Below are positions 30,350 through 41,226 of a stretch of 64,000 bases of DNA, in pieces. Every line of letters begins with the position of its first letter. The first letter of the stretch is position 1. Position numbers and translations under genes: made by a program. The DNA lies in NCBI GenBank assembly GCA_023014485.1, contig JAJOZX010001867.1:447001-511000 (forward strand), read 5' to 3'. The DNA is from Bathynomus jamesi (taxonomy: Eukaryota > Arthropoda > Malacostraca > Isopoda > Cirolanidae). The notes beneath the pieces were generated by a model, which saw only the letters and a program-made list of their open reading frames with translations, was not told the DNA's origin and did not search any database.

Positions 30350-30618
30350 GAATCTGTTCTAGTCATTATACTTTTTCTTACTTTCCTATAAATCTTCTTT
30401 CACTAGTATTTTCTGTCAGCAGTGGCTGGCGAAGGAGGGAGAGAGCCTTGTCTTTTCTATACTTTGGTATCACTACTATTCCTGTGTGAAAGCTTTACAC
30501 ACTCATAACTGTAAACATGATATAAGAGTTTAGTATTGTTATTTTCATTTGCTATTTCTATATTTTCTACCTCCTTCTCGGGGTACCCTAGAGTGGATGG
30601 ATGGATAGATGGATAGAT

Positions 30619-30620
<2 letters not shown>
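30350..30620 (+). repeat. Fragment resembling the CR1-C 3' UTR
   Basis: GGAGGGAGAGAGCCTTGTCTT and the preceding TTCCT...CTTC segment resemble 45820-46030 (GGGGAGAGAGCCTTCTACTT) in the CR1-C copy. No coding sequence is attached. Confidence 0.4.
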
Positions 30621-30698
<78 letters not shown>

Positions 30699-30699
30699 G

Positions 30700-30733
<34 letters not shown>

Positions 30734-30745
30734 CCCTCTCTCTCC
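30621..30745. repeat. Compound microsatellite
   Basis: (GGAT)n, (CT)n, (TA)n, (CA)n, (GT)n, (TA)n in succession. The centre ACACACGGTGTGTGT is palindromic. Confidence 0.95.
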
Positions 30746-31690
30746 GCAGGGGGTATAAAGGTTATGCACATTTCTTCTGAGGGTGTTGTAAACTTTATAC
30801 TTTGGGTGTGACAGTCCTCCGGTCCCGAGTTGTGGGATTCTAGATAAATTGGCTGCCAGTTCCTTTAGGTTCTCTCTCTCTCTCTCTCTTTCGGGAGGGT
30901 GGGTGAAGTCTGTTGTACAATCCTGTCCCGTGGGTTACTAGGACCCCATCCCATCCCTACTCTGTCCTTTTAGCTTAGGTTAAGGATGCTCTCCTCTGAC
31001 TAAAAAAAAAAAATATTTTAGTATTAAGTCTTTTTCTCTTCTTTTACTATTAGGACCCTACTGCTACCTCATACGTGGGAAGAGAGGCTTTGGAACCTCT
31101 ATAAATAACACCATTTAACGCTCGCAGGTCGTGAGAGACTGGGATGGAGGGGTCCCAGGCGTAGGGGCGCGATGAATGGAGTGTGGCTAGTGCCCCGTTA
31201 AGCCCATTCCTAACGCATAATAGCCTGACCAGCCCCCTGCGACCGTTCTTTCGTGACCAATTGATGGTGCTTGGCTGTACTGCTTTTAGGTGAGAGAGCT
31301 TTACTGCCCAGCTGGCTGCCAGGCCAGCGTAAACTCTCGGGCGTAGCCTCTGGGTCTGGTGGGATATCCCTTGAACACTGGATTCTAAAAGTCTGGCCGC
31401 TTGTGAGTGACTAGTAAGACTTAGTAAGGGGCTGCATCTCGCTGTCGCTCCTGCGACACGTTTGGGACTGTCCGGCCCTGAGGAGACCCTTGGTCGGTGC
31501 GGCAGCAGCGAGAGGTGTAGTCTTCTGGATGAGATGAACGTCACTTTCAAATCGGCGGATGCGCCTACGCGCGGAAAAATTCACCCCCCCCTCCTTTTTT
31601 ATATACTGGTCAGAATGTTTTTGCTAGTTTTCATTGCTAGAACGCTTTATCTTATTCAGTGTATTCAGAGTTCGAAAAAAAAAAAGTTAC
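30746..31690. other. Probable 5' region of CR1-B, otherwise unassigned
   Basis: GC-richer than its surroundings and directly upstream of the CR1-B ORF1, so it may be the LINE 5' UTR. The 166-codon minus-strand frame here (31050-31550) has no recognisable motif. Confidence 0.4.
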
Positions 31691-31691
31691 A

Positions 31692-32594
31692 ATGACTGGA
31701 CCGCAGAAACTGAAGGCTGAATGTGCGAAGTGTGAAGTAAACCAGTGGGTGACGAACTTCAAAGAAGCCTGCTTCAAGAAGATCAACAACTCCAGCGTGC
31801 CACTTTTACGAACTCATGCGGTTTCACGAGAAGCTAGAGGAGAGGGTCCGGCGGCTCGAGTCGTCCAGACCGGCTGTTGGAGGTGCGGCGGTCACTGACG
31901 CGACTGCGCCCTCCACCACGGAGCTCATTGCTAGGATAGCTGCCATGGAAAGGCGGTTCAGCGATGGACTGAACAGAACTCGGAACCGCGGAGAAAGGGT
32001 AGAAGTGCAACCGGGGGCCAGGATACAAAATCAGTGTCAGGAATCGCCAGCGACCCACGTGGAATGCACGGAACCTCGGAGCAAGGTGGAGGGCGTAAAG
32101 AAGGGGCCGATAGAGAAGGGTGGGAAGGGGCCGATAAAGAAAAAGGGTGGGAAGGGGCCTACTTATGGCCCAAATAAACCGAAGGATGTAGCTGCCGGTC
32201 GGGGTGAGTCGGGTGGTGTAAGTGCGTCTATGGGTGGTGACGGGTATCGAAAGGTCTCGGGCAAGAAGGCTACGAAGCCGAAGCCTGAGAACTCCCAGTT
32301 GCCCCTGTCAGGACCTCCAACCGCTTTAGTCTCCTGTGCTCGAAGGAGGAAGACACTGTTTTGATTGGGGACTCGCAGATCAGGGACCAGTAGAAGTACT
32401 TTGCTTCTGCAAACCGGGACGGGAGGAAGGTAAGGTGCTTACCTGGGCGGGGAACGGCGCACTTAAGGAAGGAGGTAGAGAAGCTGCGCGTGGCTAGTCA
32501 GAGGACTGCGATCGTTGTCCACGCTGGTGGCAACGACCTGTTCATCAAAGGCGGTAGGGTAGGTCTTACAGAAGGGATCATCACCGAGATCATG
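31692..32594 (+). pseudogene. CR1-B ORF1, N-terminal part (zinc finger, linker, start of esterase)
   Basis: ATG 31692 opens MTGPQKLKAECAKCEVNQW, a Cys-pair motif homologous to CR1-A ORF1. A frameshift near 31805 leads into RFHEKLEERVRRLES (probable coiled coil), then a Lys/Gly-rich linker with repeats of GPIEKGGKGP type. After another frame change at about 32350, TVLIGDSQIRDQ and VVHAGGNDLF represent SGNH-esterase blocks I and III, with an in-frame stop between. The frame breaks at the junction with CR1-A (about 32595) and the final esterase block is found at 41227-41500. Confidence 0.7.
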
Positions 32595-34094
32595 TCTACA
32601 GATCTACAGATCTACAGAAGCTAAGGCTAACAAAGACCCTAAGATCCACTCTAAGGTTAGCCCGAGAGAAAGGAAAGAGTAGGGGGTTAAGAGAAGAGAA
32701 TAAGGGGTTAAGTAAGTAGCAACACTATCACTCGTGGGTTAACATTCATTCAGAAAAAGAGAAAAAAGACTCACCATCATCATCCGCCGGCCACTGCCGA
32801 CAAGTCGGAAAAATAGTCGAAGAGAATAGGAGAGGGGTGAAAGATGAAAAGAAGAAAAATAAGAACGCTTACAAACCATGCAAACAGTCTTAACTCACTG
32901 CCATACCATGCAAACTACAGACATGCAAGTAAAGACAGGATAAGAAAAAAAAAAAGTAGGTAAAGTTAAACAAAAAGTGGGTTAGTTTACGTTACGAGCT
33001 ACATCTACGTTCGTGTTAGTCTAATTTTTTTTTATAATAAATTTTTTGCTGGCATGTCACAAGCTGGCATCAATCGTCAACAGACTCATCCTCGACCACC
33101 ATCCCTAGAGCTCATGTTGCCAATTGTTTTTTTTTTAAACAACGTTAATATTTTTAAAATGCCTATCTAAACGGTTCTTAAACATATTAACGCTGGTAGA
33201 GTTAACGACTGACGCGGGAAAATTATTCCATTTATCAATTACTTTAAACGTAAAGACGTTTTTAGCGATATTAGTAATGAAACGTCTGCCACGCAACTTA
33301 AATCCGTTATTACGAGTATTGCTATTATCGAAAGTGAACAGTTTGTCAACATTTACGTTATCGATGTTATTAACGATTTTGAAAACTTCAATAAGCTCCC
33401 CCCTTAATCTCCTAGTTTCGAGTGAATGCAAGTCTAACACTTTAATCCTATCTTCATAAGGCTTGTTGCGCAATGACTGAATTAGTTTCGTGGCACGACG
33501 CTGAACCCTTTCCAACCTATCAATATCCTCACGCAAATACGGGCACCAAAACTGAACGGCATATTCTAAAGGAGGCCTGACTAGGGACTTGTAAAGGGGC
33601 AATACAATATCCTTCGATTTAAATTCGAAATTACGCGCTATGAAGCCTAACATCCTATTAGCTTTTGCGGAAGACTCCAGGCACTGGTTCCTAACATTTA
33701 AATCCTTAGATACGCGTACGCCTAAATCTACTTCCTCGTCAACGCTCGCTAACTCTCAATCATCCATCGTGTATGTGTAATTATTGCTACGAGAACCTAT
33801 ATGCAAAACTTTACATTTGTCTACGTTAAATTGCATCTGCCACTTATCCGTCCACTCCATAATCCTATTTACATCGTCTTGGAGCCTATTTCTATCGTCC
33901 CCGTTAACAACCTTACCGCCTATTTTAGTATCGTCCGCGAATTTTGACACGTTACTAGTCAATTCTACATCTATGTCGTTAATGTAAATTACGAACAGCA
34001 ATGGGCCTAACACTGAACCCTGTGGGACAACTCTACCTACATCCAACCATCCCAATTCACTACCTGTCTCCCTGCACGAAGCCATTCCTCTAAC
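32595..34094 (-). mobile_element. CR1-A copy 1: 3' UTR and C-terminal RT, 5'-truncated
   Basis: Minus strand. The 3' terminus consists of CTGTAGAT units (32595-32620), the 8-bp terminal repeats expected for CR1. The 3' UTR (32621-33134) matches 38175-38771. Coding parts are 33135-33653 and 33756-34085, separated by a frame break. The copy ends at about 34094 where the full-length copy begins. Confidence 0.8.
33135..34085 (-). pseudogene. CR1-A copy 1 reverse transcriptase, C-terminal part
   Basis: It includes [33 protein letters not shown] (catalytic FADD), QMQFNVDKCKVLHIGSR, then after a frame break LGFIARNFEFKSKDIVLPLY, SLVRPPLEYAVQFWCPYLRE and the C-terminal INVV end. It shares with copy 3 a deletion of about 16 bp before GWLDVG (reading CRETGSE) that is absent from copy 2. 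Confidence 0.8.
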
Positions 34095-34320
34095 TTTACG
34101 GACGCATTTCCTGAGCTCTCTGATTTTGCATCTACTTTTATATATTGCTGAGAATTTTACTTTTGGATAGTTTTGAATTTTATATACTTGCGTTTAAATT
34201 TACGTTGTTATAGTTAAGTGATCGAATATTAGTGGTTTTTAGCGATTTAGAAGTTTTCATAGCGTGCCGGCTTAATTTAATTTATACCTGTGACGGTTTA
34301 AACTAATTTTTAATTCCGCG

Positions 34321-35355
34321 ATGCCGTCGCAGAAAGCGTCGTGTGTTAGGTGTAGGGTTAACCGGTGGTATTCGGAATTTAGCGATTATAACGGCGGTCC
34401 TATGGCGATTACCGATAGATCGGTTTGTTTCTTTTGCGAGTTCATGGAGGAATTAGTTGACATAAAACGCAGTGTACGTGAGGTAGCGGAAAGACTTGCA
34501 ACGCTTGATGAGGGCAGGGGTAGGGCTAAGGTTGACGTAGGCCGAGCCAATACTAACGTTGAAGACGTTAGTAATTTGAAGGGTGAGGTGCGTAACCTAG
34601 TTTCTAGTTTAGGTAGCTTGTCGGGAAGGTTAGATAGAGTTGAGGAAGATGTTAAGGTTAGTCCGAGAGTAGTAGATAGCGAGGGATTTAGAGAGGTTAA
34701 GGGTGGAGCTAGGCCGCGTACGTTAGGTGATAGGTATCCCCCCCCCTATCGAGGTTTCGAACCCTTTCGCCCATTTGGAAAGGGACGTGAATGATGGGGA
34801 AACTATTTTAATTGGGGACTCTTTAGTGCGCCACATGGACAAAGAGTTCGTTAAACGGAATCCAACCAAGAGGAGGAGGGTCTGTCTCCCAGGGGCCAGG
34901 GTTGACAGAGTTAGAGACAAAGTGGATAGGGTTGACGTTGCTTCCCGTCACTAAATGTTGGTGACGATGGTAGGAGGCAACGACTCGTATAGGCCCGATA
35001 CGAGAGTGCCTGACCTTTTGGAGAGATATAGGGGGTTAATTACGTCCCTGAAGGCGAGGTCAGATAGGTCTTTAGTTCTAGGTATTACCCCTAGGCACGG
35101 GTTGGGTCTTAGAATTACGTCAAAAACAATATTTTTGAATAACAAATTAGAAGAGATTTGTGCTGAGGAAAATGTACCCTTCGTAAAGCTGTGTCCGAAT
35201 TCAGTGATCCTAGCCTTTTTATAAAAGATGGGGTGCATTTTAATGAAATAGGTAATGCTAGGCTAGGTAGGTTAATAGACGAAAACGTGCGAAAGCTGTA
35301 TAGGTCGAAGCCTTCTTTAAACGTTGTAGGTCCGGGAAACGCGGGCCCGACGTGA
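34321..35355 (+). pseudogene. CR1-A ORF1 (zinc finger, coiled coil, SGNH esterase), three lesions
   Basis: ATG 34321 opens MPSQKASCVRCRVNRWYSEF with a second Cys pair FFCEF, then a heptad-rich coiled-coil segment (RSVREVAERLATL, NLVSSLGSLSGRLDRVEED). A frameshift at the nine-C run (34738-34746) leads into ETILIGDSLVRHMDKEF (esterase block I, GDS). A TAA at 34952 interrupts before LVTMVGGNDSYRP (GxND block). A second frameshift near 35185-35215 precedes KDGVHFNEIGN (DxxH block). ORF1 ends with TGA at 35353-35355, overlapping ORF2. CR1/L2 ORF1 proteins with an esterase domain bind nucleic acid and are thought to act in the retrotransposition RNP. Confidence 0.8.
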
Positions 35356-38174
35356 TAAATAGTTTAAAACGCGGGCCCGTGGTAAAAAATAACTTAAACG
35401 TCTTTTATTGCAACGCGCGTAGTATTAGAAATAAATTAAATGAATTTAAGGCGGTAATTTATTCTGGCAACTATGATATAGTTGCTATCACTGAAACTTG
35501 GTTAAATATCGTGACTCGGGACTTGTTGGGGGAACTTGATATACCGGGTTTTAAACTCTTTACTAATGATAGGTTACATAGATTTGGAGGAGGCGTTTTG
35601 CTGTACATTCGTAATTCCCTTAGGGCTATCGAGGTTAAGTTAGATTTTCCGGCAGCAATTAATGCGATCTGTGTTGAAGTTAGGGCGCGTAGTATTAGTT
35701 TTAATTTTGTTGTTGTTTATAGACCTCCCGTTCAACCCCTCGATACAGATACTAGATTTTACTCACTTCTTGGTAATTTCATTGACAATCGGAATAATAT
35801 AATTGTCGGAGACTTTAACTGCCCTAATGTTAATTACGAGAATTTTACTGGTAATGAGGAGGGTTTGAGATTGGTTGAGTTTATGGACGATAACTTTTTA
35901 CGACAGATAGTTACTGAACCAACGCGCGGTGACAATATTTTAGATTTGGTGATGACGAACGGCGAGAATATAGTCGAAGGTTTAGAAGTAGGCGAGAGTT
36001 TAGGATGTAGCGATCATCAAATTCTTAGGTTTAAGTTATTGATAGAAAACACTCAGGATAGTAATGTAGTGGAAGTCCCTGATTTTCGTAGGGCTAATTT
36101 TGATAGTTTTGCGGATAGGATGAGAGTAGTGGACTGGGATAACTTATTTATGGGTAATGACACAAATTTGCGTTGGGTGGCGTTTAAAGAAAGTTTTAGG
36201 AATATTGAAAGGGAGTTTATTCCTGGTAGGCCCAAGCGCGTTAGAAATCGTGGTAGGCCGAAGTGGTGGAGTAGGGAAATAGGAGAGTTTATAATAGAGC
36301 GTAATAGAGCGTATAGACTTAGTAAGCGCAATGGCACGGCAGCTAACTTTAATAGATATATCGAGCTTAGACGTCAGGTTAAAAGATCAGTTAGGAATGC
36401 CAAGCGTAATTTAGAGATAGTTATAGCTGCGGATAGTAAACATAATCCCAAAAAGTTTTTTGAATACGTAAATAATCGTAAGCCGGTAAAAGATAACATA
36501 GGCCCTCTAATGGATGTTAATGGCGCTTTGGCTTCTGACGCTCAGGCGATGGCGGGTATTTTTAATAACTTTTTTGCGACAGTTTTTACCGTAGAAGACG
36601 TAAATAATGTCCCCGACGTGGACGATATCGTTCCATTTAGTAGCGAGACTATTTTAGATGAAATAACTGTTTACGAGGCTGAGATTGCGCATTATATCGA
36701 TAGGATAAAAGTTAGCAAGGCTCCAGGCCCTGACGCGTTTTATCCCAGACATTTGAAAGATTTGAAAGACGTTATCGTAGGCCCCTTAACGAAGATTTTT
36801 AATCAGTCACTCGAAATGGGGATTATTCCTGAAGACTTCAAATTAGCTAACGTCACGCCTATTTTTAAAAAAGGCGACCGCGCAGTAGCTAGCAATTATA
36901 GGCCCATTAGCTTAACGTCAATTGTCGGTAAACTTTTGGAATCAGTAGTTAGGGATCGTATTATCGATCACTTAGAAAGTAGAGATTTGATTAATAGTAG
37001 TCAGCATGGGTTTCGACGCCATAGGTCTTGTTTAACTAATTTGTTAGAATTTTATAACGAAATGGTGCGCGAATACGATAGGCATAGAGCAGCTGACGTT
37101 ATTTATTTAGATTTTAAAAAGGCGTTCGATACAGTTCCGCATAGGAGACTAATTGCGAAGGTTAAAGCGCACGGTATACGCGGTCAGGTAGCTAACTGGT
37201 TAGAAGAATGGCTTCGTGCTAGGAGACAGAGGGTCGTAGTTAATGGTAGTGAATCGGGGTGGTTAGATGTAGGTAGCAGTGTCCCACAGGGTTCAGTGTT
37301 AGGCCCATTGCTATTCGTCATTTACATTAACGACATAGATGTAGGATTGACTAGTAACGTGTCAAAATTCGCGGACGATACTAAAATAGGCGGTAAGGTT
37401 GTTAACGAGGACGATAGAAATAGGATCCAAGACGATGTAAATAGGATTATGGAGTGGACAGATAGGTGGCAGATGCAATTTAACGTAGACAAATGTAAAG
37501 TTTTGCATATAGGGTCTCGCAACAATAATTACGCGTACACGATGGATGATAGGGAGTTAGCGAGCGTTGACGAGGAAGTAGATTTAGGCGTACGCGTATC
37601 TAAGGATTTAAAGGTTAGGAACCAGTGCCTGGAGTCTTGCGCAAAAGCTAATAGGATGTTAGGCTTCATAGCGCGTAATTTCGAATTTAAATCGAAGGAT
37701 ATTATATTGCCTCTTTACAAGTCCCTAGTCAGGCCTCATTTAGAATATGCCGTTCAGTTTTGGTGCCCGTATTTGCGTGAGGATATTGATAGGTTAGAAA
37801 GGGTTCAGCGTCGTGCCACGAAACTTATTCCGTCATTGCGCAATAAGCCTTATGAAGATAGGATTAAAGAGTTAGACTTGTATTCACTCGCAACTAGAAG
37901 ATTAAGGGGGGAGCTTATTGAAGTTTTCAAAATCGTTAATAACATCGATAACGTAAATTTTGACAAATTGTTCACTTTCGATAATAGTAATACTCGCAAT
38001 AGCGGATTTAAGTTGCGTGGCAGACGTTTCATTACTAACATCGCTAAAAACTTCTTTACGTTTAAAGTAATTGATAAATGGAATAATCTTCCCGCGTCAG
38101 TCGTTCATTCTACCAGCGTTAATATGTTTAAGAACCGTCTTGACAGACATTTTAAAAGTATTAACGTTGTTTAA
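35352..38174 (+). CDS. CR1-A ORF2: endonuclease/reverse transcriptase, intact
   Basis: About 940 codons without a stop. Apurinic endonuclease (residues ~15-230): FYCNARSIRNKLNEF, YDIVAITETWLN, GGGVLLYIRNS, NIIVGDFNCPNVNYEN, and GCSDHQILRF. A linker rich in Arg and Lys (RNRAYRLSKR, NPKKFFEYVNNRKP) follows. Reverse transcriptase (~430-750): [87 protein letters not shown], and [12 protein letters not shown] with catalytic FADD. The C-terminus ends in the conserved FKNRLDRHFKSINVV. No ATG lies at the 5' end: the frame overlaps the ORF1 stop (GTGA), so re-initiation or frameshifting may be used. It primes reverse transcription of its own RNA at nicked target DNA. Confidence 0.88.
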   Translation: MINSLKRGPVVKNNLNVFYCNARSIRNKLNEFKAVIYSGNYDIVAITETWLNIVTRDLLGELDIPGFKLFTNDRLHRFGGGVLLYIRNSLRAIEVKLDFPAAINAICVEVRARSISFNFVVVYRPPVQPLDTDTRFYSLLGNFIDNRNNIIVGDFNCPNVNYENFTGNEEGLRLVEFMDDNFLRQIVTEPTRGDNILDLVMTNGENIVEGLEVGESLGCSDHQILRFKLLIENTQDSNVVEVPDFRRANFDSFADRMRVVDWDNLFMGNDTNLRWVAFKESFRNIEREFIPGRPKRVRNRGRPKWWSREIGEFIIERNRAYRLSKRNGTAANFNRYIELRRQVKRSVRNAKRNLEIVIAADSKHNPKKFFEYVNNRKPVKDNIGPLMDVNGALASDAQAMAGIFNNFFATVFTVEDVNNVPDVDDIVPFSSETILDEITVYEAEIAHYIDRIKVSKAPGPDAFYPRHLKDLKDVIVGPLTKIFNQSLEMGIIPEDFKLANVTPIFKKGDRAVASNYRPISLTSIVGKLLESVVRDRIIDHLESRDLINSSQHGFRRHRSCLTNLLEFYNEMVREYDRHRAADVIYLDFKKAFDTVPHRRLIAKVKAHGIRGQVANWLEEWLRARRQRVVVNGSESGWLDVGSSVPQGSVLGPLLFVIYINDIDVGLTSNVSKFADDTKIGGKVVNEDDRNRIQDDVNRIMEWTDRWQMQFNVDKCKVLHIGSRNNNYAYTMDDRELASVDEEVDLGVRVSKDLKVRNQCLESCAKANRMLGFIARNFEFKSKDIILPLYKSLVRPHLEYAVQFWCPYLREDIDRLERVQRRATKLIPSLRNKPYEDRIKELDLYSLATRRLRGELIEVFKIVNNIDNVNFDKLFTFDNSNTRNSGFKLRGRRFITNIAKNFFTFKVIDKWNNLPASVVHSTSVNMFKNRLDRHFKSINVV

Positions 38175-38771
38175 TTTAAAAAAACAAAGTTAGCAACGGG
38201 AGCTCTGGTGGTGGTGCTCGAGGAGGAGTCTGTTGACAATGAATGCCAGCTTGTGGCATGCCAGCATGTGATGCAGCAATAAAATTATTATTAAAAAAAA
38301 AAAAAAAATTAGACTAACATGAACGTAGATGTAGCTCGTAGCGTAAACTAACCCACTTTTTGTTTAACTTTACCTATCTTTTTTTTTTTTCCTTTTCCTT
38401 ATCCTCTCTTTACTTTGCATGTCTGTAACACTCTTCTTGCATGTTGTAGTTTGCTGCATGGTATGACTGTGAGTTAAGACTGTGTTGCATGGTTTATAAG
38501 CGTTCTTATTTTACTTCTTTTCATCTTTCACCCCTCTCCTATTCTCTCCGACTATTTTTCTGACTTGTCGGCAGTGGCCGGCGGATGATGATGGTGAGAC
38601 TTTTTTCTCTTTTTCTGAATGAAAGTTAACCCACGAATGATAGGTGTTGCTCCTTACTTAACCCCTTATTCTCTTCTCTTCTCTTAACCCCCTACTCTTT
38701 CCTTTCTCTCGCGCTAACCTTAGAGTGGATCTTAGGGTCTTTGTTAGCCTTAGCTTCTGTAGATCTGTAGA

Positions 38772-40918
38772 TCCATCGTGTATGTGTAATTATTGTTACG
38801 AGAACCTATATGCAAAACTTTACATTTGTCTACGTTAAATTGCATCTGCCACTTATCCGTCCACTCCATAATCCTATTTACATCGTCTTGGAGCCTATTT
38901 CTATCGTCCCCGTTAACAACCTTACCGCCTATTTTAGTATCGTCCGCGCATTTTGACACGTTACAAGTCAATTCTACATCTATGTCGTTAATGTAAATTA
39001 CGAATAGCAATGGGCCTAACACTGAACCCTGTGGGACAACTCTACCTACATCCAACCATCCCGATTCACTACCTGTCTCCCTGCACGAAGCCATTCCTCT
39101 AACCAGTTAGCTACCTGAACGCGTATACCGTGCGCTTTAACCTTCGCAATTAATCTTCTATGCGGAACTGTATCGAACGCCTTTTTAAATTCTAAATAAA
39201 TAACGTCAGCCGCTCTATGCCTATCGTATTCGCGCACTATTTCGTTATAAAATTCTAACAAATTAGTTAAACAAGATATATGGCGTCGAAACCCATGCTG
39301 ACTACAATTAATCAAATCTCTACTTTCTAAGTGATCGATGATACGATCCCTAACTACGGATTCCAAAAGTTTGCCGACAATTGACATTAAGCTAATGGGC
39401 CTACAATTGCTAGCTAGTGTGCGGTCGCCTTTTTTAAAAATAGGCGTAAAGTTAGCTAATTTGAAGTTTTCAGGAATAATCCCCGTTTCGAGTGACTGAT
39501 TAAAAATCTTCGTTAAGGGGCCTACAATAACGTCTTTCAAATCTTTCAAATGTCTGGGAAAAAAGCGTCAGGGCCTGGAGCCTTGCTAACTTTTAGCCTA
39601 TCGATATAATGCGCAATCTCACCCTCGTGAACAGTTATTTCATCCAAAATAGTCTCGCTACTAAATGGAACGATATCGTCCACGTCGGGGACATTATTTA
39701 CGTCTTCTACGGTAAAAACTGTTGCAAAAAAGTTATTGAAAATACCCGCCATCGCCTGAGTGTCAGAAGCCAAAGCGCCGTTAACATCCACTAGAGGGCC
39801 TATATTATTTTTTATCGGCTTACGATTATTAACGTATTCAAAAAACTTTTTTGGGTTATGTTTACTATCCGCAGCTATAAGTATCTCTAAATTACGCTTA
39901 GCATTCCTAACTGATCTTTTAACCTGACGGCTAAGCTCGATATATCTATTAAAGTTAACCGCTGTGCCATTGCGCTTATTAAGTCTATACGCTCTGTTAC
40001 GCTCGTTTATGAACTCGCCTATTTCCCTAGTCCACCATTTGGGCCTACGAGGAATAAACTCCCTTTCAATATTCATAAAACTTTCTTTAAACGCCTCCCA
40101 ATGCAAATTTGTGTCATTACCCATAAATAAGTTATCCCAGTCCACTACTCCCATCCTATCCGCAAAACTATCAAAATTAGCCCTACGAAAATCAGGGACT
40201 TCTATTACTTTACTATCCTTAGTGTTTTCTATCAATAACTTAAACCCAAGAATTTGATGATCAATACATCCTAAACTCTCGCCTACTTCTAAACCTTCGA
40301 CTATATTTTCGCCGTTGTTCATCACCAAATCTAAAATATTGTCACCGAGCGTTGGTTCGGTAACCATCTGTCATAAAAAATTATCCTCCATAAACTCAGT
40401 CAATCTGAAACCCTCCTTATTACCAGTAAAAGTCTCGTAATTAACATTAGGGCAGTTAAAGTCTCCAACAATTATACTATTCCGATTGTCAATAAAGTTA
40501 TCAAGAAGTGTGTAAAATCTAGTATCGGTATCGAGGGGTTGAACGGGAGGTATATAAACAACAACAAAATTAAAACTAATACTACGCGCCCTAACTTCAA
40601 CGCATTAATTGCTGCCGGAAAATCTATCTTAACCTCGATAGCCCTAAGGGAATTACGAATGTACAGCAAAACGCCGCCACCAAACCTATGTAACCTATCA
40701 TTAGTAAAGAGTTTAAAACCCGGTATATCAAGTTCCCCCAACTGGTCCCGAGTCACGGTATTTAACCACGTTTCAGTGATAGCAACTATATCGTAGTTGC
40801 CGGAATATATTATCGCCTTAAATTCGTTTAACTTATTTCTAATACTACGCGCGTTACAATAAAAGACGTTTAAGTTATTTTTTACCACGGGCCGGCGTTT
40901 TAAACTATTTTTCACGTC
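38772..40918 (-). pseudogene. CR1-A copy 3 ORF2, frameshifted
   Basis: Segments 40472-40915 (endonuclease start NNLNVFYCNARSIRNK), 39546-40367 (late endonuclease and linker, EPTLGDNILDLVMNNGEN), 39046-39549 (RT: NCRPISLMSIVGKLLESVVR, SQHGFRRHISCLTNLLEF) and 38772-39094 ([26 protein letters not shown]) lie in successive frames. FADD has become CADD. The ORF1/ORF2 junction again reads ACGTGA, as in copy 2. Confidence 0.8.
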
Positions 40919-41226
40919 GGGCCCGCGTTCCTTGGACCCACAACGTTTAAAGAAGGCTTCGACCTATACAGCTTTCGTACGTTTTCGTCAATTAACCTAC
41001 CTAGCCTAGCATTACCTATTTCATTAAAATGCACCCCCATCTTTCATAAAAAGGCTAGGATCACTGAATTCTGACCACAGCTTTACGAAGGGTGCATTTT
41101 CCTGAGCACAATTCTCTTCTAATTTATTATTAAAAAATATTGTTTTAGACGTAATCCTAAGACCCAAACCGTGCCTAGGGGTAATACCTAAAACTAAAGA
41201 CCTATCTGACCTCGCCTTTAGGGACC
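38772..41226 (-). mobile_element. CR1-A copy 3: esterase end of ORF1 to mid-RT, both ends truncated
   Basis: The minus strand starts in the ORF1 esterase region (41226) and stops within RT (…NYTYTMD) at 38772, directly against the 3' repeats of copy 2. The 330-bp segment 38772-39094 duplicates material also present in copy 1 (33760-34085). Confidence 0.8.

Larger units (their letters stand above)
34095..38771 (+). mobile_element. CR1-A copy 2: near full-length CR1 retrotransposon
   Basis: 5' UTR (34095-34320), ORF1 (34321-35355, three lesions), intact ORF2 (35352-38174), a 3' UTR of about 600 bp, and terminal CTGTAGAT units at 38755-38771. The 3' terminus meets copy 3 with no intervening sequence. 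Confidence 0.85.

Noticed and set aside
31050..31550. 166-codon minus-strand frame upstream of CR1-B ORF1
   Set aside because: No known motif, skewed composition, and antisense to a likely CR1 5' region.
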